In this document: positions 34,286 through 44,980 of the stretch, in pieces
How the letters are laid out: the number at the start of each line of letters is the position of its first letter
How positions within the stretch are numbered: the first letter of the stretch is position 1
Source of the DNA: Linanthus parryae
Lineage: Eukaryota > Streptophyta > Magnoliopsida > Ericales > Polemoniaceae
Reading direction: 5' to 3'
NCBI GenBank assembly: GCA_023055425.1
Contig: JALGPY010000009.1
Location: 35,445,275 to 35,509,274 of the forward strand
Length of the DNA: 64,000 bases
Program-made: the position numbers and the translations under genes
Notes under the pieces: model-generated
Databases searched by the model: none
What the model was told of the DNA's origin: nothing
Seen by the model: only the letters and a program-made list of their open reading frames with translations

Positions 34286-34500
34286 ATTGATGCAACAGGT
34301 AAGTTTTTCAAAGTTTGAAGCTCCTTACAAAGCTTTGAGAATTCAGATAATGCTCCAGACTTGTCTCCAATGAACATAATTCATGTAAATCTAGAGTAAT
34401 CGTCTACCACAACAAGCATATATACCTTACCTTGGGTGTCTGAACCCTCATAGTACCACACAAGTCTATATGCATCAATTCGCATTATCAGAGGCTTCAT
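34286..34500 (-). pseudogene. SIRE-like integrase fragment, N-terminal side
   Basis: On the minus strand it holds the first half of the integrase core: YRLVWYYEGSDTQGK (the Asp-Leu-Cys-Gly-Pro block in altered form), VYMLVVVDDYSRFT, a stop in place of the following Trp, then IMFIGDKSGALSEFSKLCKE and LQTLKNLPVASI. It corresponds to 58800-58990 of element G. It continues into the 25757-25908 fragment when F is removed. Beyond about 34500 the similarity stops. Confidence 0.85.
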
Positions 34501-34694
34501 GAACAGTCTCGGAGACGCGAACCATGGTACTACGAAGTCTGCGAACTCTTTCTAAAAGTCAGTGGCTCCACTGACTGTGTCAAAACGCAAAATTCTACTT
34601 TAGCTTAAGTTCAGGAATTTATGCTACCAAAACTTAAAGAGCTGTGATGAAAAGAACTCCACTCTCATACGGGATATCTTCGTAAAGGTTTTCA
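34501..34694. other. Unassigned spacer
   Basis: Short stretch between the SIRE-like fragment and the PMD remnant. I see no recognisable domain, repeat or promoter in it. It could be the 3' untranslated part of the PMD gene. Confidence 0.4.
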
Positions 34695-37600
34695 TCAATC
34701 CCTTTTAATTTTGCATGACCTGATTGGGTATGAAACTGTTATTATGTGCAAAACACTATCATCATTATTTGAAGATGGTAAAGTTGAGCATGGCAGTGCT
34801 AAGGAAGTTGATTTACTTGAGGCTTCCCCATATCGATCCACTAACCATTTGCGAATATCACTTTTAGACACTCCATAGTTTAATGCTTGAAAGATAAGTT
34901 CTTAACGTGATAAAGCAAATTTGAAAATAGTACCTTCTTCATCCTCATCACCAACGATCTCCTGGAAGTCCTCTTGTGCCCGCTGCATCTAACCAATGGT
35001 CGAGCGCGAGTGCTGTCCTTGATCTTCAAGACTCTTATGCAAAGCCGCCCGAAGTTGACGATCCTCTTAAGCTTTTCGTTTACGGCTCTTTCTTCAGCCA
35101 AGGCTTTCGACTCTGCAATCGCCTCTTCTTCAGTAAGGCCTTCAACTTCCTCCGCAGAATCCTCCCTATATGTGGCATATACATAAGCACATTAGGGAAG
35201 ATGACTTGTAGTACTTGAAGACTAATGGAAACACGATATTACTACCTTCTCTCATGGCAAAGAATGTATCACGGTTGAACTCCACAAAGCTCTCTGTTTC
35301 GCGTTCAACAACTTTTCCTCTTCCTCTGGCCACTCTCTCTTTGGGGACTGGGTTCCTTGAAGCAAGATTGGTCCTTGGGCGCTTCAGTGTCTTCGACACT
35401 CCAGCATTCGTCGCATCCGTTGAGGGTTCAGCAAAAGCTTTCTTCTTCTTCGGATTCTTATCAGCGTCCGTGATCGATACAACGAAGTTTGAAAGCGCGT
35501 TGTAGATATGATCCTGGACTTGTTGAGACATCGGCAGCTCAGGTTCAATAGCAACGTTGGCTCTATCCTTCAAACGCAGGATGTCAGCGAATCCAGTGCT
35601 TCGATCCCCAGACGTGTATCTCCGGAAGCAGCACTTTAATATAAAAATAAGTTAGCATCACATATTTTTATCGCTCACTCAAAGATGAAATTAAGGCTGC
35701 GCTTTCAAAGAAGAGATTCAAAGTTACCTTGTTAAAATTGTTGGCGTAAGTCCTCCTCGGATTCTAGGACTCTTTCTTCACAATCTCCGCCTTCTCTCCC
35801 AAGATTAGCTCTGGGCACAAGTGATGATCCCCGTCAAGGAGCGAATAAAATTCGTACTGAGTCGTGTCCCTAGAACATGACGATTTGAACGGGTAATCCC
35901 CAATCCTCAGAGCAGGAGCCATAAAAGGTTGGAAATGGAACCGAGACCCTGAGTGAAGTCGAGTTTGTGCTTTCTAGAAGGCGATCCGATTGGGCGTCAA
36001 TTCTCCATGTCTTTCTTGAGAAGGTTTGATTAGAGGAAGCATGCTAATCAATAAGTCGTTACACTTACCAAATAGAAGTCTCTTGTAGCAACCGCGAACA
36101 ACTGAATCAGACCACAAGGAAGGTGCCAAAACGTCAAATCCCAATTGGGGGCTCACTTGAACCGGATCGTAGTGGACCGTTATGAGTGTATACCACAAGG
36201 TCTCTGGAACGGCTTCGTACTCAAGTAGGGCAGGCAAGTATCCTCTTCTACACCAGTTGACAAATCTGGAGTAGCATCACGAGCCTTTGGTGATATGCGA
36301 AGGAGAAAAAGGGGTATCCTTCTCGGCGTACATAGCCTCGTGATGCACGATGTTTTCCAATGCCTAAATGTAAGGTATGGCCACAAAATAGCTGATGTCG
36401 TCGCACATGAAGGCGAATGAGTGTTGAACGCCTTTGGTTTTGTACCAAAGCCAGGCGCGAGGGCAGAGGAAATGCTTCTTGGCATTAAGCGCGTTCCACT
36501 TTTCAACGGGCGATGGAACAGGAGCATTAAGAGGCCATCTATCGAACACCCACATTGAAATAAATGCGACGTTGATGTAAGTTACGATGTTCACTCTACC
36601 CTGGGACTGTTCAACATGCGTCATGGACAAGTCCAGACGATGATATAATGACCTTAGAACCAAAGGCCCTAATGCCACTTTTTGACCAAGTGAAAGCCCA
36701 ACAGCAAGCGCGAGGACGTGAATGAACACGCCGTCGTGGGGGTGTCCATCTATAATATATATGGAGATCCAGACGCAGAGGAAGCCGCACAACGAGTAGG
36801 CAGAGCTCCTGCGCTCCTTCGAAGTTGGTGCATCTTATTTATCTTCAGAGTTTCTCGAGCCATCTCTGGCTTTATAGTCGCGGTAGAAGTAGGTGATCCA
36901 CTTCGACCACAGGTTTTTTGCACCCGTCTTAACAAGAAGGTGCTTCTCTAAAGGAGTCGTCGAAGTCCACCTCGTGGTTGTATTTTTCAACACCCCTATA
37001 CACTCCCTCATATGTTCGAAGAGGGAGACTTTCGCATTAATCTAAACGCTCCAAATGGTCCAGATTCCCCATGCAGGGAAGCTCTAGCAACATTTCCACA
37101 TCCTCCAGAGTAGGACCGACTTCAAAGGTTGAGAAATGGAAGGTGTGGGTCTTCTACGAGTACCTTGAAAGCATGGTCATCAGCATGTTTTTATCAAGCC
37201 TCACGCTCGACCCCTTAGTCGCGCGCACAACATGATATATCCCAGCACGAGTAAGTGCAAACTCATGATGCTCGAGGATATGCTCTGTCCACTCCTCCAT
37301 CCAAATAAGCTTCTCCGTAAAAGTCTGGTGTTGAATGTCAGTGAAGGGATACAACCCATCTTCGAGGCCAAGTCGTTTTACATTGTCGATGTTTGAAAGA
37401 TCCCAGTCGTCCCTCTCCGATTCAGGCATCAATTGCAGAGCATCCTCCGTCAAAGAGCTTTTAAGTTTATTCTCGTGGATAGTTGCCAAGTAGAAATCTT
37501 CTCCTCCCAAATAAGGGTCCTTGCACCATAAATCTTTGGTGACCTCCGGTAGATCGACTGCCTCTTTCAAACTCTTATTGCGAGCCATTTTTGTTACATA

Positions 37601-37788
37601 CATAACACAAGAAGATGAACATCAAAGATAAACCCCTTGATTTGAATTTTCAAAATATGAGGATCGCAATATTGAAGGATAAGATTTACTAACCCTGTTG
37701 CCTGAGTGCTTGAAGTGCATGATTAGCATAATTGAACAGTTGATTGAAGGTATGGATTTTCTCCTGAAGAGTTTGCTCTCTACTCATA
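34695..37788 (-). pseudogene. Plant mobile domain (PMD, aminotransferase-like) gene remnant
   Basis: Minus-strand gene-like unit. A possible first exon starts MSREQTLQEK at 37788. The main N-terminal block begins MARNKSLKEAVDLPEVTKDL (37603) and leads to GIYHVVRATKG and, after a stop, THTFHFSTFEVGPTLEDVEM (about 37150-37080), a typical PMD pattern. Further blocks are LALAVGLSLGQKVALGPLVL and LYHRLDLSM at 36700-36600, WPLNAP near 36530, and FGFDV/QLGFDVLAPS near 36110. A basic Lys/Arg-rich part (35480-35300) and a Glu-rich helical part (35160-35050) form the C-terminus. At least two introns are visible. Stops and frameshifts (for example at about 37155, 36360, 35970 and 35775) show decay. PMD proteins include MAIN/MAIL1-type silencing factors and transposon-borne relatives; which kind this is cannot be decided here. 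Confidence 0.7.
35634..35727 (-). other. Probable intron in the PMD gene
   Basis: On the minus strand AACAAG|GTAACTTTG..TGCTAACTT..ATATTAAAG|TGCTGC. Donor GTAAC, a perfect plant-like branch site TGCTAAC about 20 bases before the acceptor, an AT-rich body and AAAG acceptor. A second candidate is 35167-35245 (GAAG|GTAGTAAT..CATATAG|GGAGG). Intron retention argues against origin by reverse transcription of a spliced mRNA. Confidence 0.65.
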
Positions 37789-37840
37789 AGCTTCGCCAAT
37801 GACGATGGTGTGAAAAGTTCTAATAGTTGAAGTAGAAGGG

Positions 37841-37848
37841 TTTATATA
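37841..37848 (-). promoter_or_regulatory. TATA box upstream of the PMD gene
   Basis: TATATAAA on the minus strand (GACTCTATATAAACCC), about 55 bases upstream of the ATG at 37788, a normal spacing for a plant TATA promoter with a short 5' UTR. Together with the introns it suggests the unit was once a regular transcribed gene. Confidence 0.6.
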
Positions 37849-37937
37849 GAGTCCCCTGAAGAGTCACGACCTTTCAAAATCTTTTCGGATCAGTTGTCGC
37901 CTCGGTGATCGGCAGAAATATGTGGGTATCGTCACAA

Positions 37938-39602
37938 TTCACGCAATCCACATTACGCCCACGCCACATTAAAGGCTATACGACGTCACAGAGTCCTAGG
38001 TAATCATGGCTACTTTTGGGGGCTAGAGATTTCGAATATTATTCAAATTGATACGAGAATATGCGTGGAGCCACGCTTGACTGATTTTACGCGTTCACAC
38101 AATGGCGCGCGTGGTATACGCGGAAAAGGGGGCTACACGCTCCAACTGCAGGTGCACAGTTGTCAGTGTAGTGATAATATTCCGGAATTCTGGGTTGTCG
38201 AACCGAAGAGACTTCGTGTAAATTAACTACTAAATTTGTTCTTCGTGTGGGCAAAGCGCGTTGAGTTGTGTGTTCTAATTCTACTAATAATTAAAATAAC
38301 GAGTGTCTCAAATAATTCGATGAATTAATTCAAAATTAATACGCACGAGTTCATTTGGTTGTTTCTCAAAGTTGATCAAGATCAGGATATCTCTACGGAT
38401 CACTAGGTATTTCACACTACGTTGGCTTTATGTTCTACTAACACGATGGGTTTTGTTCTAGTTAAACGAGCAATTTTATATTGAAGATGTCTCAACCAAT
38501 AACTATGCTTAAACTCTCATAACTGATTCCTCTAGCCTACTCAAGTTTAAGCCCGCATTACGATATTGATTCTACTCTTTGTTCTTAGCTAACTAGCAAG
38601 ATTCCTCAACCCTAGATACGGCTAGTGTGTATTTCAAGTTTCCGGGAAACGAACATAGATTCCTCTATTATTCACAACCTAAAACAATCCTATTAATACG
38701 TCTACTAATAGAAAAGATATATGAAAGGTGTAAAATACACATAACTAGACAAAACTTCATCAATTAAGCATGAATGCATGAAAGAAGATCCATAAATCAC
38801 AATACGTAGTGATAAAACCCTAGTTTCCTACGAGATATCCCGAAATAAGTGTTTAGCTACTCATAAACATGATCAATACACAATGTTTCATGATCAAATA
38901 GCAAAAACTAGAGAAGAAACGAAGTTTGAGAAGCCAAACGGATGATCGAAGCTCTCCCACCTAGCTCCAAGCTCTCCAAGCACGTCTCCCAATGTGTTCT
39001 CTGATGCCAATCACGTTCCCCAATGTTTCCTAAGTGTTATGTGGCTCTACAACCTCAAAACTATGCCAAAATAGCAAAATAACCCCAAAAATACGATCCT
39101 GGCAGCAGAGGTAATCGTACGATTACCTTGATGTAATCGTAAGATTACTTCGTGCGATTACATCACAAGATCACCCCGTGCGATTACTTGACAGCTTCAA
39201 TATTTGGCTAAGGGGTATTCGTACGATTACCTCCATGTAATCGTACGATTACTTCTGGGCAGTCAACATCAAAATCCCATCTTCTTGCTCTTTTTTTCCT
39301 TCGTCTTCACTTCCCGAGCATTCCTTTGAGCCTCCAACTTTTCCGAAGTTCACTTTTGCTCCCATGTCACGTCCCGAGCTCCCGGTTCCTGACAACCACA
39401 ACACGAGAAACATACCGGAAGATCAACCGTGATAAAATATAGTCAAAATTAATGCAAAAAGTGCCCGGACTCATCATTTACATGCAAAGACTCAACATGC
39501 TCCAATTAGCAAGAAATGGTCCAAAATCCATCAAAACGCATCGGAATGCACGCAAACGGTAAGGAAACATATACAAATATAACTCCAATTATGGAGTTAT
39601 CA
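37938..39602 (-). repeat. 3' LTR of element H (with extra shared block)
   Basis: In element orientation it begins TGATAACTCCATAATTGGAG next to a G-rich polypurine tract (GTGTGGGGATAT). The likely LTR end by comparison with the element at 2809-5934 is near 38078 (TGACTGATTTTACGCG against TGACGCGATTTCTTACG), yet identity with the other repeat continues about 140 bases further, to 37938. Contains the palindrome GTAATCGTACGATTAC and variants at 39111-39257. Confidence 0.75.
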
Positions 39603-42168
39603 AATATCCCCACACTTACCCGTTGCGCGTCCCGAGCAACAATCCAAATCACAAGCTATCAAAAACCCTTCGAACCTTCCTCGTCCCATCTCACCTCTCG
39701 AGTCAACTATTCCAACCAAGACCATTGCATACTTTTCAACTTACCAATTGCATACTAACCTCAATTAGCCGACTCAATACACATAACGACTCAATACAAG
39801 ACTCAACGATGCAACAATATGATGCAATAAAATTATGTGACTCGATCTTAACTAAACACGTATATATACAAAAAATATCTTTTTAGGCGAGATCGGGCAA
39901 TCTCAATTAGCTTAAACCGGTTCTCATGGAGTGAAAAAGAATCTAGGAACGAGGTATGAATTGCAACTAAACTGGACAACAAGAATTTCCCTTTGTTAGT
40001 ATAGAAAGCCTAGCTTTACTAAGTGTAAGAATAACCTACCTCTTCGCGTGTGCCGATAAATAAGAGGCTACGCTAGGCTAAGCCACATTCAAGGTCCGAG
40101 CTCCTATTCCGCTAATGGGTTAGAATGTAGAGTCTTAGGGACAAAAGGATAATCATGTAGTACCAAGTCCTAAGCGTCACATTCTCACGTTAAAACCCAC
40201 ATCTCACACACCCTCACCACGATGATAGGAACCGCAACCCGAAACTCACCACCTCCGGCCCTCGATCCCCTCAAACCCCGGTACAATAACGATTTCCGTG
40301 GCCACCGTCGTGAAACATGCATAAAATGAACATCGCCGTCAATGAAATAGATGCTTCCACCACTCAGTCTTCCTTAAGCTCAAACTTTATTCCTTTATTT
40401 CATCTCTCCTTTTTTTTCTCTCTTCTCTTTTTTTTTCATTTTTTTTTCTTTCATTTTTTTTTCTTTTTTTTTTTTTTTTTTCAAATCTCTCAAATTTCTG
40501 CACAACTTCTACAATGTATATCTCGAGTGGTCTTCCAAGTGCCAAGCCAAACAAAAACGTTAAGGGGAGGAAGTAAACAATCCAATGAATATATATCACA
40601 AGTGAAATCCGTCTCCCCCTAACTCAATGAAATACACGATGCCACCAAACAAAGCCGCAAACAAATCCAAGTACATGTATGGGGATGGAGTCGTCAAGAG
40701 CTCAATCTCAATGTCCGTAGTCAAAAGTCGACATCCCCACACTAGAATATACCCATGTCCCCTCTCAAGTAATCAAGCGTATGTAAGTCTCGTGCCTAAT
40801 CCAACCGATCCTCCTACACCAAGATGATGAAAAGAAACGATCCCTAGCACGATCCACCGATAAGAATCAACCAACCCCAATGTTGTGCGGATTAGACGTC
40901 ACGCATTTTGGCTCTCCACAACCGTGTCCATGATGTAGTGACATGGAACACCGCCACACCGTAGTGTGCAAGCCGACTCACTCACCCTCACATTCCCCTC
41001 AGAAGTAATATATGAAGCACATGTGATCATGTAGGACTCACAAGAATGTGTAATGAAGCACTCCCTCATCAAACCCCCTCAACTACGACCCTCGTGACGC
41101 ACTAAAGAGGTAATTCTAAACGATTTGTGATGAAGGCCAAGAATCGTCTCCCTAGGTCAACAAGGCTAACAAATAATTCAAGTCTCGATTAGGGCGTTCT
41201 AGTGGTCCTACAGGGTAAGATCAAATAAGCAGTGAGTCCTCTAATACACACCTCGCACAGCTGTTATGTGTGCCACTACGAGGCGGGTTGGCGACTACCT
41301 AAGACGTACACATGAATGTTCGGCTTGTTTAGCTCACACCTAGCTCAACTCTTGTAAGAAAACAAGGCACACACTTTAGATTTGAAAATCATTTAAGTGT
41401 ATTAAAATAGGCAGGTATTACCGTAAAGAAAGTCTCTCTATACATACTAAGGGGAACTCACATTGTCATTCTCGGTCACAAGTCATACCCTATGCCTAAA
41501 GTTCTCACACTCATCAATTTTCCAAATTCAAGCTTCTTTTGATTGCCCTTTCTCAATTTTCATTTTTTTTAATTTAATTTTATATTTTTTTTTATAATTC
41601 CTACTACCTCCGTTTCATCTGTTTCGTCTGCGTTTGACTTTTTAGCCCGTAACTGAGTCACTTTGACTTACTTATTTGGGTACCAAAACGATGTAATTTT
41701 TTAATAATTTTTTCATGGTATTTTAGAATAAACTTTCCTCTATAACAACATGCAAAGATTACCAAATTCTTGATTCGTTTTGCTAATCTAATCACCGGAT
41801 GAAAGTAACCCAGTGAATAGTGACAAAAAGTGAAGTAGGCTGAAACAGACGAAACAGAGGTAATACTCTATATGCATGGGCCAACTCGAAAGAAGACTCG
41901 AAACAGACTCAATGTGGGTAGGTGGACTCAATTAAATAAAATGTGCAAACAAGCTATACTATTATGAAAACATCAACTACTCACAATACGACACACACAA
42001 TATATATAAACACGACATGGACTACAAATACTGACTCACAATACAACACAAACAACCTATATGTAACTGGTGAATGCAGACACGGACTTGGCTAATAAAG
42101 GCTGAGAAACCCCCCCACACTTGAACGCGTCATTGTCCTCAACGAATGCATAGGTCAAGCGAAAAGAC
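39603..42168 (-). other. 3' untranslated region of element H
   Basis: Between the env-like stop and the 3' LTR. No frame with a recognisable domain. Noted: a T-rich tract at 40405-40485 (A-rich in the transcript), the MITE at 41604-41863, and the polypurine tract next to 39602. Small plus-strand frames (for example 40317-40622) run through the T tract and are not credible genes. Confidence 0.6.
41604..41863. mobile_element. Stowaway-like MITE
   Basis: 260-base element with imperfect terminal inverted repeats CTACCTCCGTTTCATCTG on the left and the complement TTACCTCTGTTTCGTCTG on the right, flanked by TA on both sides (41602-41603 and 41864-41865). Size, TA target and the CTCCGTTTC-type end fit a Tc1/mariner Stowaway MITE. 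No coding capacity. It is nested in the 3' part of element H. Confidence 0.75.
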
Positions 42169-43725
42169 TCAGCATTCAAATGCAGGGGGTGGTAAGTCTA
42201 CTCGGACGAATCCTCGTCGTCCTGGTCCTGGTCTCCGGAATAGGCATCCGAATGGTACTCGTAAGCACCCGGGTAAGTCTCTTGGCCACTGGTCTCTCGG
42301 AAATCCCACATGAGTGGCCAATGCCTCTTGGCACTGGTCCTGACGGTTCTGATGCAGACTCACCTGACGTATTTCCTGTCCTAAGTTACGCATGCTACTG
42401 CGATGATGCTCAAACTGCCTAGCACTCATGTCAGCAACATGGTCACGGGACCGACCCTGGGATGTGAGGGTCATGGTCCTGGTCAACCTCAACTCGGCCA
42501 TTAAGTCTGCTAAGCTCACACTCGGCTGGCCAGGGTTAATGACAGGTGGAGGTACAGGCTGAGGTGGAACTGGAGGAGTAGGAGCTGGAGGAGTAGGAGG
42601 TGCACGCGAGGAGGCTCTTTTCTTAGACTTTCCTTTAGGAGGTCTAGAACAGGTCCCTGCCCCCATCACAACTACATCTTTCAACGGGTCCGGGATTTTG
42701 TCAAACAGTCTCGGAACCTTGGGTATGAGGTCTCTCTCATTCTTAGGCACGCTGTCCCCGCAATCCTTAGCTAAGCGCGTGAGTAAGAAACTATGGCCCG
42801 CAGACTTCCTATTTTTCGGTTCAAACCTTTCGTGCAAATATAGGAAGATCCGCCTAGGAATGTCTATCCGATGCCCCCTGGATAGACACATAGCCATGAC
42901 ACACACCTCAAAGTCAACAAAATTTGGAGACGAAACTCCCAACACCCATGACTCCAAGATCTCAATGAGCCACCTTGGTTTAGGCAGCAAGTATCCGATT
43001 GGGATCTTCCAATGTCTGATATTCGTTTTAGACCTATCCCAGTCGGCTCCTGGCACTCCCGCAAAACAAAAGGCCGACACCTCATTAATAAGCGTCTGCT
43101 GGTCTTTCTGTAGATAAATCTTAAATTGACAGGCCTCTGTCAACTGGGGCCACTGAAGTGCTGCGGCGATGCGCTCAGAAGACAAAACTAGCCAGTTCCG
43201 ACGGCAATAAATCACACGAGGGTCATTGAGCCTAGACGTCTCACCCTCATCGGTGTGTCTCGCATTCCCATAAATCTCACGAGTCAGTGCAGAACTGGCT
43301 TTCTCTTTCACTAACCTCATCCACCTCGCAAAGTTCTCGATCTTCGCGACCTTTTGCAGGTCCTCAGGCACTCCCTCAAGTGGAAATACTCTCTCGACAT
43401 GGACACCTCTATAAATCCTAGGGTTACCTTTGTAAAAACGCTGGGCATTTACCGAAATAAACCTATAATCGCAAAAGACCCCGCCCCGATCGATTTCAAG
43501 CTTTTGGTCATCCGACTTATCACTACGACCCGTTCTAACTGGGGGCAATCGGGATGGAACGGGTGTATTAAAAACCCTAAGGTAAGGGGATAACGGGATG
43601 ACCCATTTGGCACCCGGGTTACCCCCATCAGAATCAGACTCACTCTCAGGTTCTGCCACCCCACTCGCCCCGGGTAATGTATACCCTGGGTCCTCATCAC
43701 GACTTGTTCTAGCACGTTTGCTCAT
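42169..43725 (-). CDS. Env-like / putative plant transposon protein of element H
   Basis: Open frame of 518 codons downstream of pol, at the env-like position of Athila elements. Start chosen at MSKRARTSRDEDP (43725); an in-frame Met 11 codons earlier (43758) precedes a hydrophobic YFLYLHFV but gives an unusual N-terminus. After an acidic region (ESESDSDGG) there is a folded domain of about 250 residues with RWMRLVKEKASSAL, RRNWLVLSSERIAAALQWP, GYLLPKPRWLIEILESWVLG and AMCLSRGHRIDIPRRIFLYL, which resembles the 'putative plant transposon protein' domain. Then come a basic KGKSKKRASSR segment, a Pro-rich linker and a Gln/Arg-rich tail. I see no clear transmembrane segment or signal peptide, so a true envelope role is unproven. 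It is the longest undamaged frame in the window. Confidence 0.7.
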   Translation of the reverse strand: MSKRARTSRDEDPGYTLPGASGVAEPESESDSDGGNPGAKWVIPLSPYLRVFNTPVPSRLPPVRTGRSDKSDDQKLEIDRGGVFCDYRFISVNAQRFYKGNPRIYRGVHVERVFPLEGVPEDLQKVAKIENFARWMRLVKEKASSALTREIYGNARHTDEGETSRLNDPRVIYCRRNWLVLSSERIAAALQWPQLTEACQFKIYLQKDQQTLINEVSAFCFAGVPGADWDRSKTNIRHWKIPIGYLLPKPRWLIEILESWVLGVSSPNFVDFEVCVMAMCLSRGHRIDIPRRIFLYLHERFEPKNRKSAGHSFLLTRLAKDCGDSVPKNERDLIPKVPRLFDKIPDPLKDVVVMGAGTCSRPPKGKSKKRASSRAPPTPPAPTPPVPPQPVPPPVINPGQPSVSLADLMAELRLTRTMTLTSQGRSRDHVADMSARQFEHHRSSMRNLGQEIRQVSLHQNRQDQCQEALATHVGFPRDQWPRDLPGCLRVPFGCLFRRPGPGRRGFVRVDLPPPAFEC

Positions 43726-44471
43726 TTTGACAAAATGCAAGTATAAAAAGTAAAGCAATTAACGTGAAAAAATTCAATGAATTGCATAGGGACAAGAAGT
43801 GTAACAGATATTAACCAAGTAAGCACAAATAAGCACGTATCTAGGCCAGGCACGGCGCAATTCCTCGTATGTTGCTCGAGGCCTTTTCGTATCGATCAAA
43901 ATTAAAAACAAAATTTTCCAACTAAGGAAAATTTTTGACTATTAAACGTAAAGAGAGAGTTTTAGAACGTACCAACGTGCCCGGAGCAAGTCTTACGGGC
44001 ACACTTTTCAGAAATTTCGGCAAGATGGACCGTTTCGGGTCGCCGAAAATTTTCTTCCAACTTTTGCAATTGACTGGTGCTTCTTGCTCCTTGCGACGCC
44101 CTCGTAAAACTTTCCTTCTTCGCCAACTCTTGAATCCCAGCCAAACAAATCCAATTTCTCCAAAATCTTCAAGAACCTTAGGTGGGTGTTCTTGTTCAAG
44201 TTCACCCCCAAAACACCTCAAGTATCCCTTCTTCTCCGACGAATTGCAGCGGTGATGCGTGGTGGTGATGGTGGAGAGAGGGCAGAGAGATTGGGTTGGT
44301 GGTGTCGGAGGGTGGAGAGATTGCAGAGAGAGTGGGTCGGTGGTGTCTCTGCGGTGGAGAGAGAGAGAAATCGGGTCGGCGGCGGTGAACGTCTGTGATG
44401 GCGGCGGCTGTAGTGATGGTCGGACGTGGTGGTGGCTGGAGTGATGGTGGAGGGTGTGGAGTAGGCCGAGA

Positions 44472-44586
44472 AAAGAAGAAGAAGAAGAAGAAGAAGAAGA
44501 AGAAGAAGAAGAAGAAGAAGAAGAAGAAGAAGAAGAAGAAGAAGAAGAAGAAGAAGAAGAAGAAGAAGAAGAAGAAGAAGAAGAAG
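44472..44586. repeat. (AAG)n microsatellite
   Basis: About 38 uninterrupted AAG/GAA units in element H, upstream of the env-like frame (CTT repeats in the transcript). A plus-strand frame through it would encode poly-lysine and is an artefact. Next to it at 44250-44460 lies a GGT/GGAGAG-rich low-complexity stretch. Confidence 0.9.
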
Positions 44587-44645
44587 GTGGGAGGGTTTGG
44601 AAAGAATAGAGAAAAAGCTTTGTTTTTACCCGACTTTCTGACTTT

Positions 44646-44980
44646 TCAGAAGTAATCGTGCGATTACTTTTAAGTAATCGTACGATTACTTGAAAGCAAT
44701 CGTGCGATTACTTCGCACGACTGATCAGTTAGTTTTCCTAAAATTCTTCCCAACAAATTTTCTAAGTCAAAAGTAATCGTACGATTACTTGGAAGTGATC
44801 GTACGATTACTTTAAGGTGATCGTGCGATTACTTTAAGGTAATCGTACGATTACTTTTAAGTAATCGTGCGATGACTTCGTACGATTACCTCGTACGACT
44901 GATCAGAAGCTTTTCTCAACAAATCCACCCCAAAAAAATTTCTAAGGCAAAAGTAAACGTACGATTACCTAATCGTACGA
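44646..44980. repeat. Array of the palindrome GTAATCGTACGATTAC
   Basis: More than ten copies or near copies of a 16-base perfect palindrome (extended form AAGTAATCGTACGATTACTT), with variants such as GTAATCGTGCGATTAC. The array includes a direct duplication of roughly 190 bases (ACGACTGATCAG..AAAGTAA at 44706-44765 and again at 44895-44955). The same palindrome occurs at 39111-39257 and 51837-51980 in the two LTRs of the element. Confidence 0.9.

Noticed and set aside
35215..35505. 96-codon plus-strand frame
   Set aside because: Antisense to the basic C-terminal exon of the PMD remnant, and it crosses a probable intron border.
36718..36951. 77-codon plus-strand frame
   Set aside because: It is antisense to the PMD gene remnant, which has recognisable motifs on the other strand.
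42698..43117. 139-codon plus-strand frame
   Set aside because: Shadow of the env-like frame on the minus strand.
44395..44655. 86-codon frame with poly-lysine
   Set aside because: It is simply the AAG microsatellite read in frame.
44646..44980. Repeats with spacers that might suggest a CRISPR-like array
   Set aside because: The units are 16-base palindromes at irregular spacing in a plant retrotransposon; no cas genes and no regular spacers.
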